Source: TMP-86 sp046347195
GTDB lineage: Bacteria; Pseudomonadota; Gammaproteobacteria; Steroidobacterales; Steroidobacteraceae
NCBI GenBank assembly: GCA_046347195.1
Contig: JAXMGQ010000027.1
Span: 5,299-69,298 of the forward strand
Direction of reading: 5' to 3'
DNA: 64,000 nt
Shown here: piece by piece, positions 9,544-19,379 of the stretch
Numbering within the stretch: the first letter of the stretch is position 1
Layout of the letters: each line of letters begins with the position of its first letter
Notes under the pieces: generated by a model
What the model saw: the letters and a program-made list of their open reading frames with translations, nothing else
Told to the model about the DNA's origin: nothing
Database searches by the model: none
Translations under genes and position numbers: made by a program

Positions 9544-10706
9544 TGCCATCCGCCATCGAGTTCCACGACGTCGACATCCTGTTCTCGCGCGAGCCGGGCC
9601 GCGCCGGCGCGCGCGCCATCCGCGAGGCTCTCGCGAAGCTCGATGCGGGGGCGACGCGCGCCGACATCCTCGCATCGCTCCAGGTCACGGTCGGCGTCGC
9701 GGGCGCAACCCTCAACGTCGCGCAGGGAGAGATCTCGGTGATGATGGGGCTGTCGGGCTCCGGCAAGTCCACCCTGTTGCGCGCCGCGAACGGGCTGAAC
9801 CGCGTGACTCGCGGCCGGGTGCTGCTGCGGGATGGCGCCTCGCTGGTGGATGTGGCCAGCGCCGATGCCGCGACCTTGCGTCACCTGCGGCGGCGCCGCG
9901 TGGCCATGGTGTTCCAGCAGTTCGCGCTGCTCCCCTGGCGCACCGTGCGCGAGAACGTCGGCTTCGGCCTCGAGCTTCGCGGCGAGCCGCCGGCCGACCT
10001 GCGGCGCTCGGTGGAGGCGAAGCTCGAGCTCGTGGGCCTCACCCAGTGGGCGGAGCGCCGTGTCGGTGAACTCTCCGGCGGCATGCAGCAGCGCGTGGGT
10101 CTCGCCCGCGCCTTCGCCACCGAGGCCGACATCCTGCTGATGGACGAGCCCTTCTCCGCGCTCGACCCGCTGATCCGCGGCAAGCTGCAGGATGAGCTGC
10201 TCGCCCTGCAGGAGCGGGTGACGAAGACCATCCTGTTCGTCAGCCACGACCTGGACGAGGCGCTGCGCATCGGTGACACCATCTCCATCCTGCAGAACGG
10301 CCGCATCGTGCAGACCGGTGCGGCGCGGGACATCGTGCTGCGACCCGCGGATGACCATGTCGCGGAGTTCGTGCGGCACATGAATCCGCTCAATGTGCTC
10401 ACCGGCGAGATGATCATGCTGGGGCTGGCAGAGGCCGCCGGCCGGTACGCCCTGCAGCTCGGCGATGCGGCGGACCGCTGCCGGCTGTCGGGTGATACGC
10501 GGCGCATCCTGCAGGTCGATCCGGCGCGTGCTCTGCCGGACCTGGCCGGGGCAATGGCGGCCGCGCCCTGCTCCGCCTCGCTGAAGGACATCATCGCGCT
10601 CCACCAGGCCAGCGACGCCCCGGTGCTGCTCGCCGCGGATGGCACGCTGCGCGGCGTCTGCGGGCCCGACGAGATCATCCGGGCACTGGCGGGACGCGCG
10701 GCCTGA
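9543..10706 (+). CDS. Choline/glycine betaine ABC transporter ATP-binding protein (ProV/ChoV type)
   Basis: The ATPase partner of the fused binding protein-permease encoded just upstream. The start ATG at 9543 overlaps the upstream stop and yields 387 residues, close to ProV/ChoV length. Visible motifs are Walker A (GLSGSGKST), the Q-loop, signature LSGGMQQRVGLARA, Walker B (ILLMDEPFSALDP) and the switch His (FVSHDLDEAL). After residue about 270 the C-terminal region carries a CBS-like regulatory extension, as usual for ProV, which senses ionic strength in the characterised osmoporters. Whether uptake here serves osmoprotection or catabolism cannot be told from sequence, but the catabolic neighbours favour the latter. 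The following gap of 80 bp carries a new promoter-like box. Confidence 0.9.
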   Translation: MPSAIEFHDVDILFSREPGRAGARAIREALAKLDAGATRADILASLQVTVGVAGATLNVAQGEISVMMGLSGSGKSTLLRAANGLNRVTRGRVLLRDGASLVDVASADAATLRHLRRRRVAMVFQQFALLPWRTVRENVGFGLELRGEPPADLRRSVEAKLELVGLTQWAERRVGELSGGMQQRVGLARAFATEADILLMDEPFSALDPLIRGKLQDELLALQERVTKTILFVSHDLDEALRIGDTISILQNGRIVQTGAARDIVLRPADDHVAEFVRHMNPLNVLTGEMIMLGLAEAAGRYALQLGDAADRCRLSGDTRRILQVDPARALPDLAGAMAAAPCSASLKDIIALHQASDAPVLLAADGTLRGVCGPDEIIRALAGRAA

Positions 10707-10743
10707 GGCGAGCGCACCGGCAGTGGCGTAATTATTATCGTCG

Positions 10744-10754
10744 TTATAATATAA
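10744..10754 (+). promoter_or_regulatory. AT-rich box TTATAATATAA upstream of the carnitine operon
   Basis: A perfect odd-centred palindrome (TTATA-A-TATAA) lies 32 bp before the ATG of the cleavage-enzyme gene. It may be the -10 region, an operator, or both. Near-identical 11-mers stand before the carnitine dehydrogenase (19425, TGATAATATAA) and the Rieske oxygenase (27641, TTATCATATAA). Confidence 0.45.
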
Positions 10755-10786
10755 CCCCATCCTCTCCCACAGGCTGAAGGTCCGCC

Positions 10787-11686
10787 ATGAATCATGACGT
10801 CATGATCACCTGCGCCGTCACCGGCGATGACACCAAGGTGACCAGGAGCCCGCATTGCGCGGTCACCCCGGAGCAGATCGCCGCCACCGCCGTCGAGGCG
10901 GCCAAGGCCGGCGCGGCCATCGTGCACATCCACGTGCGCGACCCCGAGACCGGCGGGTTCTCCATGGAGACCAGGTACTACCGCGAGGTGGTCAAGCGCA
11001 TCCGCGAGAGCGGCACCGATGTCATCGTCAACCTCACCTGCGGCATGGGCGGTTACATCGTCGTGGGCGACAGGGGCCTTTCGGATACGCCGGGGCCGGG
11101 GAGCGACTTCTGCTCGCAGGAGGATCGCATGCGCCACGTCATCGACCTGGCGCAGGAGGGCAAGTACAAGCCCGACATCTGTACGCTCGACTGCGGGAGC
11201 CTGAATTTCGGCGAGGGCAACCGCGCCTATGTCTCCACGCCCAACTACCTGCGCAAGGGCATGCAGATCGCGAAAGACCTGGGGGTCAAGCCCGAGCTCG
11301 AGATCTTCGACACCGGCAACCTGTGGTTCGCGAAGAACTGCATCAAGGAGGGGCTGCTCGACAACCCTGCCCTGATCCAGCTCTGCATGGGCATCCAGTA
11401 CGGCGTCCCCGCCGATCTCGGCCATGCGCTGGCCATGGTGAACTCGCTCCCGGCCGGCGCCGTGTGGACCAGCTTCGCCATCAGCCGCATGCAGATGCCC
11501 TGGGTCGCACAGTCGGTGCTGCTGGGCGGCAATGTGCGCGTGGGCCTGGAGGACAACCTCTACCTGAGCAAGGGCGTGTACGCGAGCAACGCGCAGCTCG
11601 TGACCAAGGCGCGCGGCATCATCGAGGCCATGGGCGCGCGGGTGATCTCCCCCGCCGATGCGCGCGAGCGCATCGGTCTGCGCTGA
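10787..11686 (+). CDS. Beta-keto acid cleavage enzyme (BKACE/DUF849), probable 3-dehydrocarnitine cleavage
   Basis: The 299-residue protein belongs to the DUF849/BKACE family, TIM-barrel zinc enzymes that condense a beta-keto acid with acetyl-CoA to give acetoacetate and a new CoA ester. Metal-binding His-x-His is visible (IVHIHVRDPETG), as are TPEQIAATAVEAAKAGA and the C-terminal VRVGLEDNLYL segment. In carnitine catabolism the family member cleaves 3-dehydrocarnitine to betainyl-CoA and acetoacetate. A betainyl-CoA thioesterase follows 17 nt later and carnitine dehydrogenase lies 7 kb away on the other strand, so this assignment is strong by context. First gene of an operon running to about 16 kb. 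Confidence 0.9.
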   Translation: MNHDVMITCAVTGDDTKVTRSPHCAVTPEQIAATAVEAAKAGAAIVHIHVRDPETGGFSMETRYYREVVKRIRESGTDVIVNLTCGMGGYIVVGDRGLSDTPGPGSDFCSQEDRMRHVIDLAQEGKYKPDICTLDCGSLNFGEGNRAYVSTPNYLRKGMQIAKDLGVKPELEIFDTGNLWFAKNCIKEGLLDNPALIQLCMGIQYGVPADLGHALAMVNSLPAGAVWTSFAISRMQMPWVAQSVLLGGNVRVGLEDNLYLSKGVYASNAQLVTKARGIIEAMGARVISPADARERIGLR

Positions 11687-11703
11687 ACCAGCGCGGCTCC
11701 GAC

Positions 11704-12174
11704 ATGTCCGAACTCCCCGTTTACCGGCCGCAGATCCTGCCCGGGTGGATCGACTACAACGGTCATGTGCGCGATGCGTACTATGGCCTGATCTTCAGTT
11801 ACGCCATCGACGACCTCATGGACCGGGTCGGCATCGACGAGGCCTACCGGCAGTCGACGCGCAACACGCTGTACAGCCTGGAGATGCACACCTACTTCCT
11901 GCGCGAGGTGAAGCAGTCCGACACCGTCCTGGTGCGCACCGGCATCATCGCAGCGGATCACAAGCGCATGCACGTGGCCACGGCCCTGCACTGCGGCCGG
12001 TTTCCCGAGGCCGCGGCCACCGCGGAGTTCATGCTGCTGCACGTGCATCAGGGCGAGGCCGTGAAGAGCGCGCCGTTTCCACCGCCGGTCCGCGCGCGCG
12101 TCGATGAGATCGCGGCGCTGACGGCGCAGCATCCGGCCCTGGGGGCCGCCTCGCGCAAGATCGAACTGCGATGA
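11704..12174 (+). CDS. Betainyl-CoA thioesterase (hot-dog fold, stand-alone)
   Basis: A 156-residue 4-hydroxybenzoyl-CoA-thioesterase-like protein with the typical opening PGWIDYNGHVRDAYYG (catalytic Asp in WIDYNGH) and FLREVKQSDTV. In carnitine degradation this enzyme hydrolyses betainyl-CoA to glycine betaine. The ATG at 11704 follows the cleavage-enzyme stop by 17 nt, and the stop overlaps the next start by 4 nt (ATGA). A second copy of the same domain is fused to carnitine dehydrogenase at 17.9-18.35 kb, so the activity appears duplicated. Confidence 0.85.
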   Translation: MSELPVYRPQILPGWIDYNGHVRDAYYGLIFSYAIDDLMDRVGIDEAYRQSTRNTLYSLEMHTYFLREVKQSDTVLVRTGIIAADHKRMHVATALHCGRFPEAAATAEFMLLHVHQGEAVKSAPFPPPVRARVDEIAALTAQHPALGAASRKIELR

Positions 12175-14251
12175 ACCGTGAGCGGCTCGCGCGGCTGATC
12201 AGTCCGCGCAGCATCTGCCTGATCGGCGCCGGCGAATGGACCGATGCGGTCGCGGCCGGCAGCCGGCGCATCGGCTTCGGCGGCGAATTGTGGCGGGTGC
12301 ATCCGAAGCGCCCCTCCGCGGCCGATCAGCACTACTTTCGCAGCATCGATGATCTGCCGGCCGCACCGGACGCCACCTTCCTCGCCGTGCCCCGGCAGGA
12401 AGCGCCCTCGGTCGCGGCACAGCTCGCCGCCCGCGGCGCCGGCGGCTTCGTCTGCTTCGCCTCGGGATTCTCCGAGACCGGCAGCGCCGAAGGACTGGGG
12501 CTCACGGCGGACCTGGTTCGTTCGGCGGGCGAAATGCCCTTCTTCGGGCCCAACTGCTACGGCACGGTGAACTACTTCGATCGCGTCGCGCTCTGGCCCG
12601 ATCAGGTGGTCGGCGATCCCCTCACCCGGGGCGTCGCCATCATCTGCCAGAGCGGCACCATCGCGCTCACGCTGATGTTCAACGACCGCTCCGTGCCCAT
12701 CGGTTTCATCTTCACCATCGGCAACCAGACCCGCCTCGCCGCCGAGGACCTGATCGAACTGCTGTGCGAGGACGATCGCGTCACCGCCTTCGGCCTGTAC
12801 CTCGAGGGCATCAAGGACGCCGCCGCGTTCGCACGCGCGGCGGACAAGGCGCGGCTCGCCGGCAAGCCCATCGCGCTCATCAAGGCGGGCCGCACCGCCG
12901 CGGCCGCACGCACGGCGCATTCGCACACCGGCGCGCTGGCCGGCGCGGATGCCGTGTTCGACACCTTCTGCCGCGACGCCGGCATCGCGCGCTGCGACAC
13001 GCTCTCGACGCTGTGCGAAACGCTGAAGGTGTTCCACACCGGCGGCGCCCTGCACGGCCGGCGAGTGCTCGTCATGGGCGCCTCGGGCGGCGATATGGCC
13101 ATGACGGCGGATGTGGCGCGCAACCTGCCGCTGGAGTTCGCCGCCATTCCGCAACCGCAGGCGCAACGGCTGGGACACCTTCTGACCGACCGCGTGACCA
13201 TCGCCAATCCGCTCGACATCCACACCTACCTGTGGTTCCAGCCGCAGGAGCTCGGCAAGGCCTTCGCCGTCACGCTCGATGGCGGCTACGACGCGGTGGG
13301 ATTCATGCTCGACAACCCGCCGGAGGGCAAGGCCGACACCCGGGCCTTCGACGTGGTGATCGATGCCTTCATCGCCGCCGCACAGGGCAAGTCCACGCGC
13401 GCCGCCCTCATCGCCTCGCTTCCCGAGACCATCAGTCCTGGCACCCGCCATCGCTGCCTGTCGCAAGGCGTGGTCCCGCTGCAAGGCCAGCGTGAAGCGC
13501 TCGAGGCCCTTTCGCTCGCCGGCGCCGTGGGCGAGGCGTGGCGCGCCGGCGCCGCTCCGCGCCTCACGCGGCCACCCGCCGCTGCGGGCCATTCCACCGG
13601 CCTTCCGGCGCAATCCCTCACCGAGGATGAGGGCAAGGCGGCGCTGGCCGCCTTCGGGGTGAGCACCGCTCATCGACAGGTCGTGCCCGTGGCGCAGGCC
13701 GTGCACGCCGCCACGGAGATCGGCTTCCCCGTGGTGATGAAGGCCGTGGGCGCAGACCTCGAGCACAAGAGCGAGGTGGGCGGCGTCATCTTAGGGCTCC
13801 GCGATGCGGACCAGGCCCGTGCGGCGGCGGCGAAGCTGTCGCGGCTGTCGTCCCAGGTGCTCGTGGAGCAGATGATCGACGATGGCGTCGCGGAGGTGCT
13901 CATCGGCATCACCGTCGATGCGCAATTCGGCCAAGTGCTGGTGCTGGGCACCGGCGGCGTGCTCACCGAACTCTGGCAGGACAGCGTGAGCCTGCTGCCA
14001 CCCTGGAATCGCGAGCGCCTGCTGTCGGCGATCGCCGGACTCAAGGTCTCGCGCCTGCTGCGTGGCTTTCGCGGCAAACCGGCCGGTGATGTCGATGCGC
14101 TGGTGAACAACGTCCTCGCAGTGGCCGCCTGGAAGTGCGCGGGCGCAGGAGCACCGCCTGCTCGAGATCGTGGACGTCAATCTCTGATCGTCCGGCCCGC
14201 CGGACGAGGCGCCGTCGCCGTCGACGCGCTGGATACGATCGACCAAGGAGA
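12171..14251 (+). CDS. ADP-forming acyl-CoA synthetase, candidate gamma-butyrobetaine/crotonobetaine CoA ligase (3' end frameshifted)
   Basis: About 690 residues with the ACD-type layout: CoA-binding domain (residues 1-130, SPRSICLIGAG), two succinyl-CoA-synthetase-like domains (to about 450, with FFGPNCYGTVN and the phospho-His type segment AHSHTGALAGADAVFD), and a C-terminal ATP-grasp domain (470 onward, FPVVMKAVGADLEHKSEVGG). It would activate a carboxylate with ATP and CoA, giving ADP. Flanking carnitine genes and a CaiD-like hydratase suggest a betaine acid such as gamma-butyrobetaine or crotonobetaine; family members acting on other zwitterions (the DMSP-cleaving DddX) are an alternative. 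One or two indels around 14130-14190 scramble the last 40 residues, where the expected text (EHRLLEIVDVN then PLIVRPAGRGAVAVDAL) is split between frames. The true stop is therefore uncertain. Confidence 0.82.
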
Positions 14252-15017
14252 ATGCCCTACGAGCGATTCCGTCAAGCTGGTGATGACCGTGGCGTGCTCG
14301 AGATCACGCTCGATCGTCCCAAGGCCAATGCCATCGACCTCGCCACCAGCCGGCGGCTGAATGACGTCGTCAGCCAGTTCCGCGACGATCCGGAGCTGCG
14401 CATCGCCATCACCGGCGCCGGCGACTGCTTTTTCCCCGGCTGGGACTCGGGGCGCTGCGTCGGCGAGAACTGGACGAGGATTGGGCGGGCGGTTCGGCGG
14501 ATTCAACTACCCGCGCAATCTCAACAAGCCGGTCATCGCCGCGTCAATGGCACGTCGGTGGCGGCGGCTTCGAGATCGTGCTGGGCACGGACATCATCGC
14601 CGAAGAGCACGCACGCTTCGCCGGCCTCGAGATCCACGTGGCCGTGCTGCCCGATGCGGGCGTGGTGAAACTGCGCCGGCGCATCCCTACCGCGTGGCGG
14701 TGGAATTCCTCATGACGGGACGATGGATGGATGCCCGCGGAAGCCAGATGACTGGGGCCTCGCCACCACGTCGTGCCCAAGGGCGAGGGCTGGCCAAGGC
14801 GCGCGAGATCGCCCGCCGTTTCCCCGCCGACGGCCCGCCGCTGCTGTTCCCCGCGATCAAGCAAATGCTGCGGCACACCGAGATGGATTCCTCGAGCACG
14901 AGGCCTCGAGCTGCACGATTCGCTCCACCTGGTGCAGCAGGTCGTCAACTCCGAGGATCTGAAGGAAGGCGCCACCGCGTTCGCCGAGAAGCGCAAGCTG
15001 TGTGGAAGGGGCGATGA
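14252..15017 (+). CDS. caiD: CaiD-like crotonobetainyl-CoA hydratase (carnitinyl-CoA dehydratase), several frameshifts
   Basis: The protein would be about 255-260 residues. It starts at an ATG with an ideal AAGGAG site and reads MPYERF..., then LEITLDRPKANAIDLATSRR and the oxyanion region GDCFFPGWD. After that the matching text hops between frames: GGFGGFNYPRNLNKPVIAA, then GGGFEIVLGTDIIAEEHARF, then VAVEFLMTGRWMDAR, ending FAEKRK-VWKGR at 15017, very close to the C-terminus of E. coli CaiD as I remember it. At least five single-base indels are needed to restore one frame. It would hydrate crotonobetainyl-CoA to L-carnitinyl-CoA. It overlaps the next start (ATGA). Similarity persists in all segments, so sequencing error is likelier than decay. 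Confidence 0.75.
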
Positions 15018-15322
15018 ACCGCCGCGAACTGCTGGTCCTCGCCACGCTCACGGCCTGCGCGCGCCACGCCCGCGCCGAGGCGCACCGCCGCTGCTCGGAA
15101 AGCGAGCCGCACGCGAAGGAACTGAAATACGTCGAGGATGCGCGACGCGGCGCCGACCCCAGCCACAGCTGCGCGAGCTGCGCGCTGTACCAGGGCGTGG
15201 ATGATGCGCCCACCGGTCCCTGCACCCCGTTTCCTCGGCGCCTGGTGAAGGCGGCCGGCTCCTGCGCGAGCTGGGCGCCCCAGATTCGAGCATGGCGCTC
15301 CCGCTACTCGCCGGCACGGTGA
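15014..15322 (+). CDS. High-potential iron-sulfur protein (HiPIP), 3' end uncertain
   Basis: A small protein with a signal-peptide-like start (MNRRELLVLATLTACARHARA) and the four-Cys pattern of HiPIP: C-x2-C-x13-C-x13-C across SCASCALYQG, GPCTPFP and SCASWAP. HiPIPs carry a [4Fe-4S] cluster and shuttle electrons in the periplasm. The same spacing occurs in a second HiPIP at 54.1-54.4 kb. It is coupled to the CaiD-like gene by an ATGA overlap. The frame runs on past the usual end (WAP) to 15322 and overlaps the next gene by about 30 nt, which suggests another indel near 15280. Its electron partner here is unknown. Confidence 0.7.
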   Translation: MNRRELLVLATLTACARHARAEAHRRCSESEPHAKELKYVEDARRGADPSHSCASCALYQGVDDAPTGPCTPFPRRLVKAAGSCASWAPQIRAWRSRYSPAR

Positions 15323-16001
15323 TCCTCGCGCGCCAGCGCGCCGAGCCCGAAGTGCTGCTGCTCAGCGCCAGCCGCACCTCAAGTTCATGGGCGGCTACCG
15401 GGTGTTCCCCGGCGGCGCGGCGGATGCGGCGGAACTGCAGGGCGTGGACCTCGGCGGGCCGGTGCGCCGGCCGCTGCGGGCCCGCACGATGAGGCGAGTC
15501 CCGCGCAGTGAGGCGAATGCCCAGCGCGCCGCCCGCATCGCCGCCGCCGCGAGGGCCGCGTGCCGCGAATTGCGCGAGGAGGCTGACCTCACCGTCGACC
15601 CCGCAACCTTGCGCCACTGGGCGCACTGGATCACCCCTTCGGGTGTATGGCGTCGCTTCGACACCCATTTCTTCCTGGCGCCCGCCCCATCCGGCCAGCG
15701 GCCACGGCTCGACGAACGCGAGGCCAGCGAGTGGTGCTGGGTGCCGCCGCATCTGCACGCCTGTGACGTGGACATCAACCCCGAATTCCCGCTCACCGCT
15801 CCGACGCAGATGGTGCTGCGGGAAATAGCGGAGGACGTTGCGCGACTCGGCTCGCTCGAGGCACTGTTGGCCAGCGCCCCGGCGCGGTCCATCCGGACCG
15901 TGATTCCGAAGATGATCGGCATGGAATTCGTGGTGTTTCCCTGGGGACCCCGACTACCACGCCCTTTCCGGCGAGAGCAGCGACTGGCCGCCGGGAGCTG
16001 A
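15292..16001 (+). CDS. Nudix hydrolase-like protein, frameshifted
   Basis: The start MALPLLAGTVILARQRAEPEV gives the first Nudix strand; a frameshift near 15380 is needed to reach GGYRVFPGGAADAAEL, and the Nudix helix follows as ACRELREEADLTVD (RELxEEA core). Downstream text HWITPSGVWRRFDTHFFLA and EWCWVPP is typical of Nudix proteins with CoA- or nucleotide-type pyrophosphatase activity. Another indel near 15955 probably shifts the C-terminus, so the end is approximate. It shares the operon of CoA-ester enzymes; a role in CoA turnover is possible but not shown. Confidence 0.65.
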
Positions 16002-16109
16002 TCGCCAGCCGCCGACGGCATGGCCGGGCCGCCTGCCGGCGACCATCGCGCATCCCATGTCGGGCGCCCTCTGCACGCTGCTGAACACGCCCCGCTGGAA
16101 GTCCTCGGC

Positions 16110-17260
16110 TCAACCGCCTGGCGGTCGCAGCGCAAGGCTCGCGAGATGATGGCGCTGACCTGCTGGTGCTCCTCCAGATCCGCTCGATGCGTGCATCGCG
16201 CCAGATGCTCCAGCGGCAGGTCGGTCATCAGTCCCATGCCGCCGTGGATCTGCAATGTTGTCCGCCACCATGGCCAGCATCTCGGTGGCCTTGACCTTGG
16301 CCATGGCCATGTCCATGTCGGTGCTGGTCTTCTGGTCGAACTTCCAGGCGGCCTCCAGCACCAGCAGCTCCGCGCAGCGCAGTTCCACCGCCATGTCGGC
16401 GAGCTTGAAGCTCACCCCCTGGAACTTGCCGATCTGCTGGCCGAACTGGACCCGGTCCACGGCCCACTGCTTGACAGTTCCAGCGCACGCTCGGCGTTCA
16501 GGCAGCAGGCTGCGACCTGCAGGCGCGTGGCGCCGAGCCAGGCATTGGCCACCTCGAACCCGCGGTGCATCTCGCCGAGCACGGCTGAACGGGGCACGCG
16601 GCAGTCGTTGAATTCGAGGATGCTGTTGTTGTAGCCCCGGTGGGAGACATTGCGGTAACCGGGACGGATGGTGAAGCCCGGTGTCCCGCGGTCGACGAGG
16701 AAGGCGGTGATGCGCTTGCGCGGTCCGCGACTGCTCGGCTCCTTGCCCGTGGCCGCGAACAGGATGACGTAGTCGGCATGGTCCGCGTGGCTGATGAAAT
16801 GCTTGGTGCCGTTGATGACGAAATCCCCGCCCTTCTCCACGGCGCTGGTCTTCATGCCGCGAAGGTCGGACCCCGCGCCGGGCTCGGTCATGGCCAGGCA
16901 CTCGGTGAGCTCGCCGCGCACCGTGGGCAGGAGGTAGCGCTCGCGCTGCGCGGCATCGCAGGCCATGAGGATGTTCGAGGGCCGTCCCACCGTGAGGTAA
17001 TGCAGCGCGTAGTTCGCCTTGCCCAGTTCCTTCTCGTAGAGCACCCAGGTGACGGTGTCGAGCCCCGCACCGGCTTCCGCGGGCATGTTGGCGGCATACA
17101 GGCCGGCCTCGATGGCCTTGGCCTTGAGCTCAGCCTGGAGCTCCGGCCGCAGGGCGCCGGTCTCCTCGACCTCGCGTTCGTGCGGATACAGCTCGTTGGT
17201 CACGAACGCACGCGTGGTGTCCAGGATGAGCTGCTGTTCTTCGGTGAGGGAAAAGTCCAT
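16110..17260 (-). CDS. Acyl-CoA dehydrogenase, candidate gamma-butyrobetainyl-CoA dehydrogenase, frameshifted in C-terminal half
   Basis: About 380 residues when the frames are joined. The N-terminal 265 residues are intact: MDFSLTEEQQLILDTTRAFV, the FAD region CLAMTEPGAGSDLRGM and FVINGTKHFISHADHADY. After an indel near 16470 the match continues in another frame (WAVDRVQFGQQIGKFQGVSF), then after one near 16245 as MQIHGGMGLMTDLPLEH, and it ends around ALRPPGG at 16110. The catalytic Glu region therefore lies in frameshifted sequence. Operon with the BetI-like regulator and carnitine dehydrogenase upstream, converging on the CoA-ligase operon. Together with the CoA ligase and CaiD it would convert gamma-butyrobetainyl-CoA to crotonobetainyl-CoA; this substrate is inferred from neighbours only. 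Confidence 0.75.
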
Positions 17261-17272
17261 GGTGGCTCCTGT

Positions 17273-17880
17273 TCAGTTCCTAAGCTTGCCGCGCGCCGCT
17301 CGAGCAGCTCGAGCTGCAGCCGAAGCTGCTCGGAGCAGCCGCTCCGCGGGCCAGTCGTCGCGCCGTGGCTGGTGACGACGCTGGCCGTCAGGCCGTTGAT
17401 GAAGATGGTGATCGATCCCAGAGCCGCAGCGCGTGCGCGCCCTGAGCTTCGACCACTGCGGCCAGCACTGCTCGAAGCAGCGCTCGTACAGGCGAGCCGG
17501 TATTCGCGGTGCACGCCGGCGTTGATGCGTTTGAAGGCCGGATCCACCGCCACCTGGCCCCAGAACGCCGTCCAGAAGGCGCACTCCGCATAGCGTTGCG
17601 CGTCGATCGCCAGCGCTTCGGTGAGCACCTTGAACAGGCTCGTCTCACCGCGCGAGCTGCGCGTCAGGCGCTGTTCCATGCGCCGCAGCACCAGGCGAAG
17701 CGCGGCGATGACGATCTGCTGCTTGTTCTCGAAGTAATGCGCCACCATGCCGGTGGTGAAGCCGGCGGCGCGCGCGATGCGCGCCACCGTGGCCTGGTCG
17801 AAGCCATGGCGTGCGATCACCTGGCAGGCGACGTGCGCGATCTCCTCGCGCCGCTGCTCGTGATCGACGACCTTGGGCAT
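17273..17880 (-). CDS. BetI-like TetR-family regulator, frameshifted in C-terminal part
   Basis: The first 130 residues read cleanly: MPKVVDHEQRREEIAHVACQ, a helix-turn-helix with ARAAGFTTGMVAHYFENK, and the BetI-type ligand segment AFWTAFWGQVAV. From about 17490 on, the expected C-terminal helices (LYERCFEQCWPQWSKLR, then GSITIFINGLTASVV) alternate between frames, requiring at least two indels; the likely stop is at 17273. It sits 12 nt downstream of the carnitine dehydrogenase fusion and 12 nt upstream of the acyl-CoA dehydrogenase, so it probably controls this carnitine operon. It is one of three BetI-like regulators in the window. Confidence 0.78.
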
Positions 17881-17892
17881 CGCCGGATGCCT

Positions 17893-19379
17893 TCAGCGGG
17901 CCGGGATGCCGATGCTGCGACCCGCCTGGGCCGGCCGGGGGAGCGCCACGTGCGGCGCGCGCATCGCCTCGAGCCGGGCGAGCACCTCGGGACGGATCAG
18001 CGCCGCCTTGTGCGCCTGCGTGTCGACGTGCAGGTGCATCTGCTCGCAGCTCGCGACCAGCTCGTTGTCACGCTCGCGCAGCAGCCGGTGGAACACGTGC
18101 AGGCGCTTCGAGTCGAGTCCCAGGATCTGCGTGGTGACGTAGATGGGCTCGTTGACCTGCGCCTCGGTGAGGTAGGAGATGTGGCTTCCACGGTGAAGAA
18201 CATGTGACCGGACTGGCGGTAGGCCTCGTCCACGCTGACCCGGCGGTACAGCACGTCCATGGCATCGCCGAACACCTGCATGTAACGCGAATCGGTCATG
18301 TGGCCGTTGTAATCGATCCATTCGGGGCGTACCTCGGTGGACACCAGCCGCAGCGGGCCAGCCGGATCCGGCCGTGCCCCATTGAAGGTGGCCTCGGCAG
18401 CGTCGGTGTACAGGCGGGTCTCCAGCGCCTTGAGCGTGCGGCCCGCGCCGATGTCGAACTGGCGCAGCACCTGCTGGATGGCGACGAGGTAGTCATCGCG
18501 CAGCCGCTCGAGATCGCGGATCGAGCGGCCGTCCGCTTGCGCCTGCGTGCCCTCGACCATGCGGTCGATCAACTGCTCGGTGAGCTCGGGCGCCTCGAGC
18601 TTGGTCCACGGCCATTTCAGGCAGGGACCGAACTGCGCGAGCATGTGGCGCATGCCGGTCTCACCGCCCGCCAGGTGGTAGATGAGATTGCGCTCCATGG
18701 CCGCCCAGCGCAGGCCCGGCCCGTAGATGATCGACTCGTCCAGCTCCCCGGTGCTCGCCACGCCGTCATTCACCAGGTGAAGGATCTCGCGCCACAGCGC
18801 CTCCTGGAGCCGGTCCGTGAGGTGGCCGGGCACTTCGCGGCGCACGTGCAGCGCATGCATGCCGATGAACGTGTAGAAGGCCTTGGCCGCCTCGATGGTG
18901 GCGCCGGACGTGCGTTCCCCGCCGACGATCTCCACCAGCGGCAGCAGGTACACCGGGTTGAACGGGTGGCCCACGCACAGCCGCTCCGGCGCGACCATGT
19001 CCTTCTGCAGGTCGGTGGGCATGAGACCAGAGGTGCTGGAGGCGATGATGACATCCGCGGGCGCCACACGGCTCACCTGGGCCAGGATCCGCTGCTTGAG
19101 CGGGAGCTGCTCGGGGATGTTCTCCTGGATGAAGTCCGCCTGGGCCGCCATGGCGTCGAGGTCGGTGGTGAAGGTCAGCCTGCCCTTCGGCGGGAGCGGC
19201 GCGAAGGTCAGGCGTGCGAGCGCCGGCTCGGCATTTTCCACCGCGCCGCGTATCCAGTCCTCCATTTCCGGCTTGACGTCGGCGGCGATGACATCGACGC
19301 CGAAGTGCAGCGCACGCGCCGCCCAGCCTCCGCCGATGACCCCCGTCCCCAGCAACCCTAGCGTCCTGACGCTGCGCAT
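17893..19379 (-). CDS. cdhA: L-carnitine dehydrogenase fused to betainyl-CoA thioesterase, one frameshift
   Basis: Residues 1-320 are a 3-hydroxyacyl-CoA-dehydrogenase-like enzyme (NAD motif LGLLGTGVIGGGWAARA; IASSTSGLMPTDLQ; VGHPFNPVYLLPLVEIVGG) matching carnitine 3-dehydrogenase, which oxidises L-carnitine to 3-dehydrocarnitine. Residues about 345-495 are a hot-dog thioesterase (PEWIDYNGHMTDSRYMQVFG). A one-base deletion near 18190, in the segment expected to read FFTVE-HISYL, breaks the frame; the correct text resumes as HISYLTEAQVNEPIYVTTQI and runs to 17893. The joined length of about 495 residues equals that of the two-domain carnitine dehydrogenases of rhizobia as I recall them. The fusion thus carries the first and last steps of carnitine-to-betaine conversion, while the cleavage enzyme is encoded at 10.8 kb. 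Confidence 0.88.

Noticed and set aside
14252..15017. Programmed frameshifting in the caiD-like gene
   Set aside because: At least five shifts in both directions without slippery sites cannot be programmed; the same pattern affects all neighbours.
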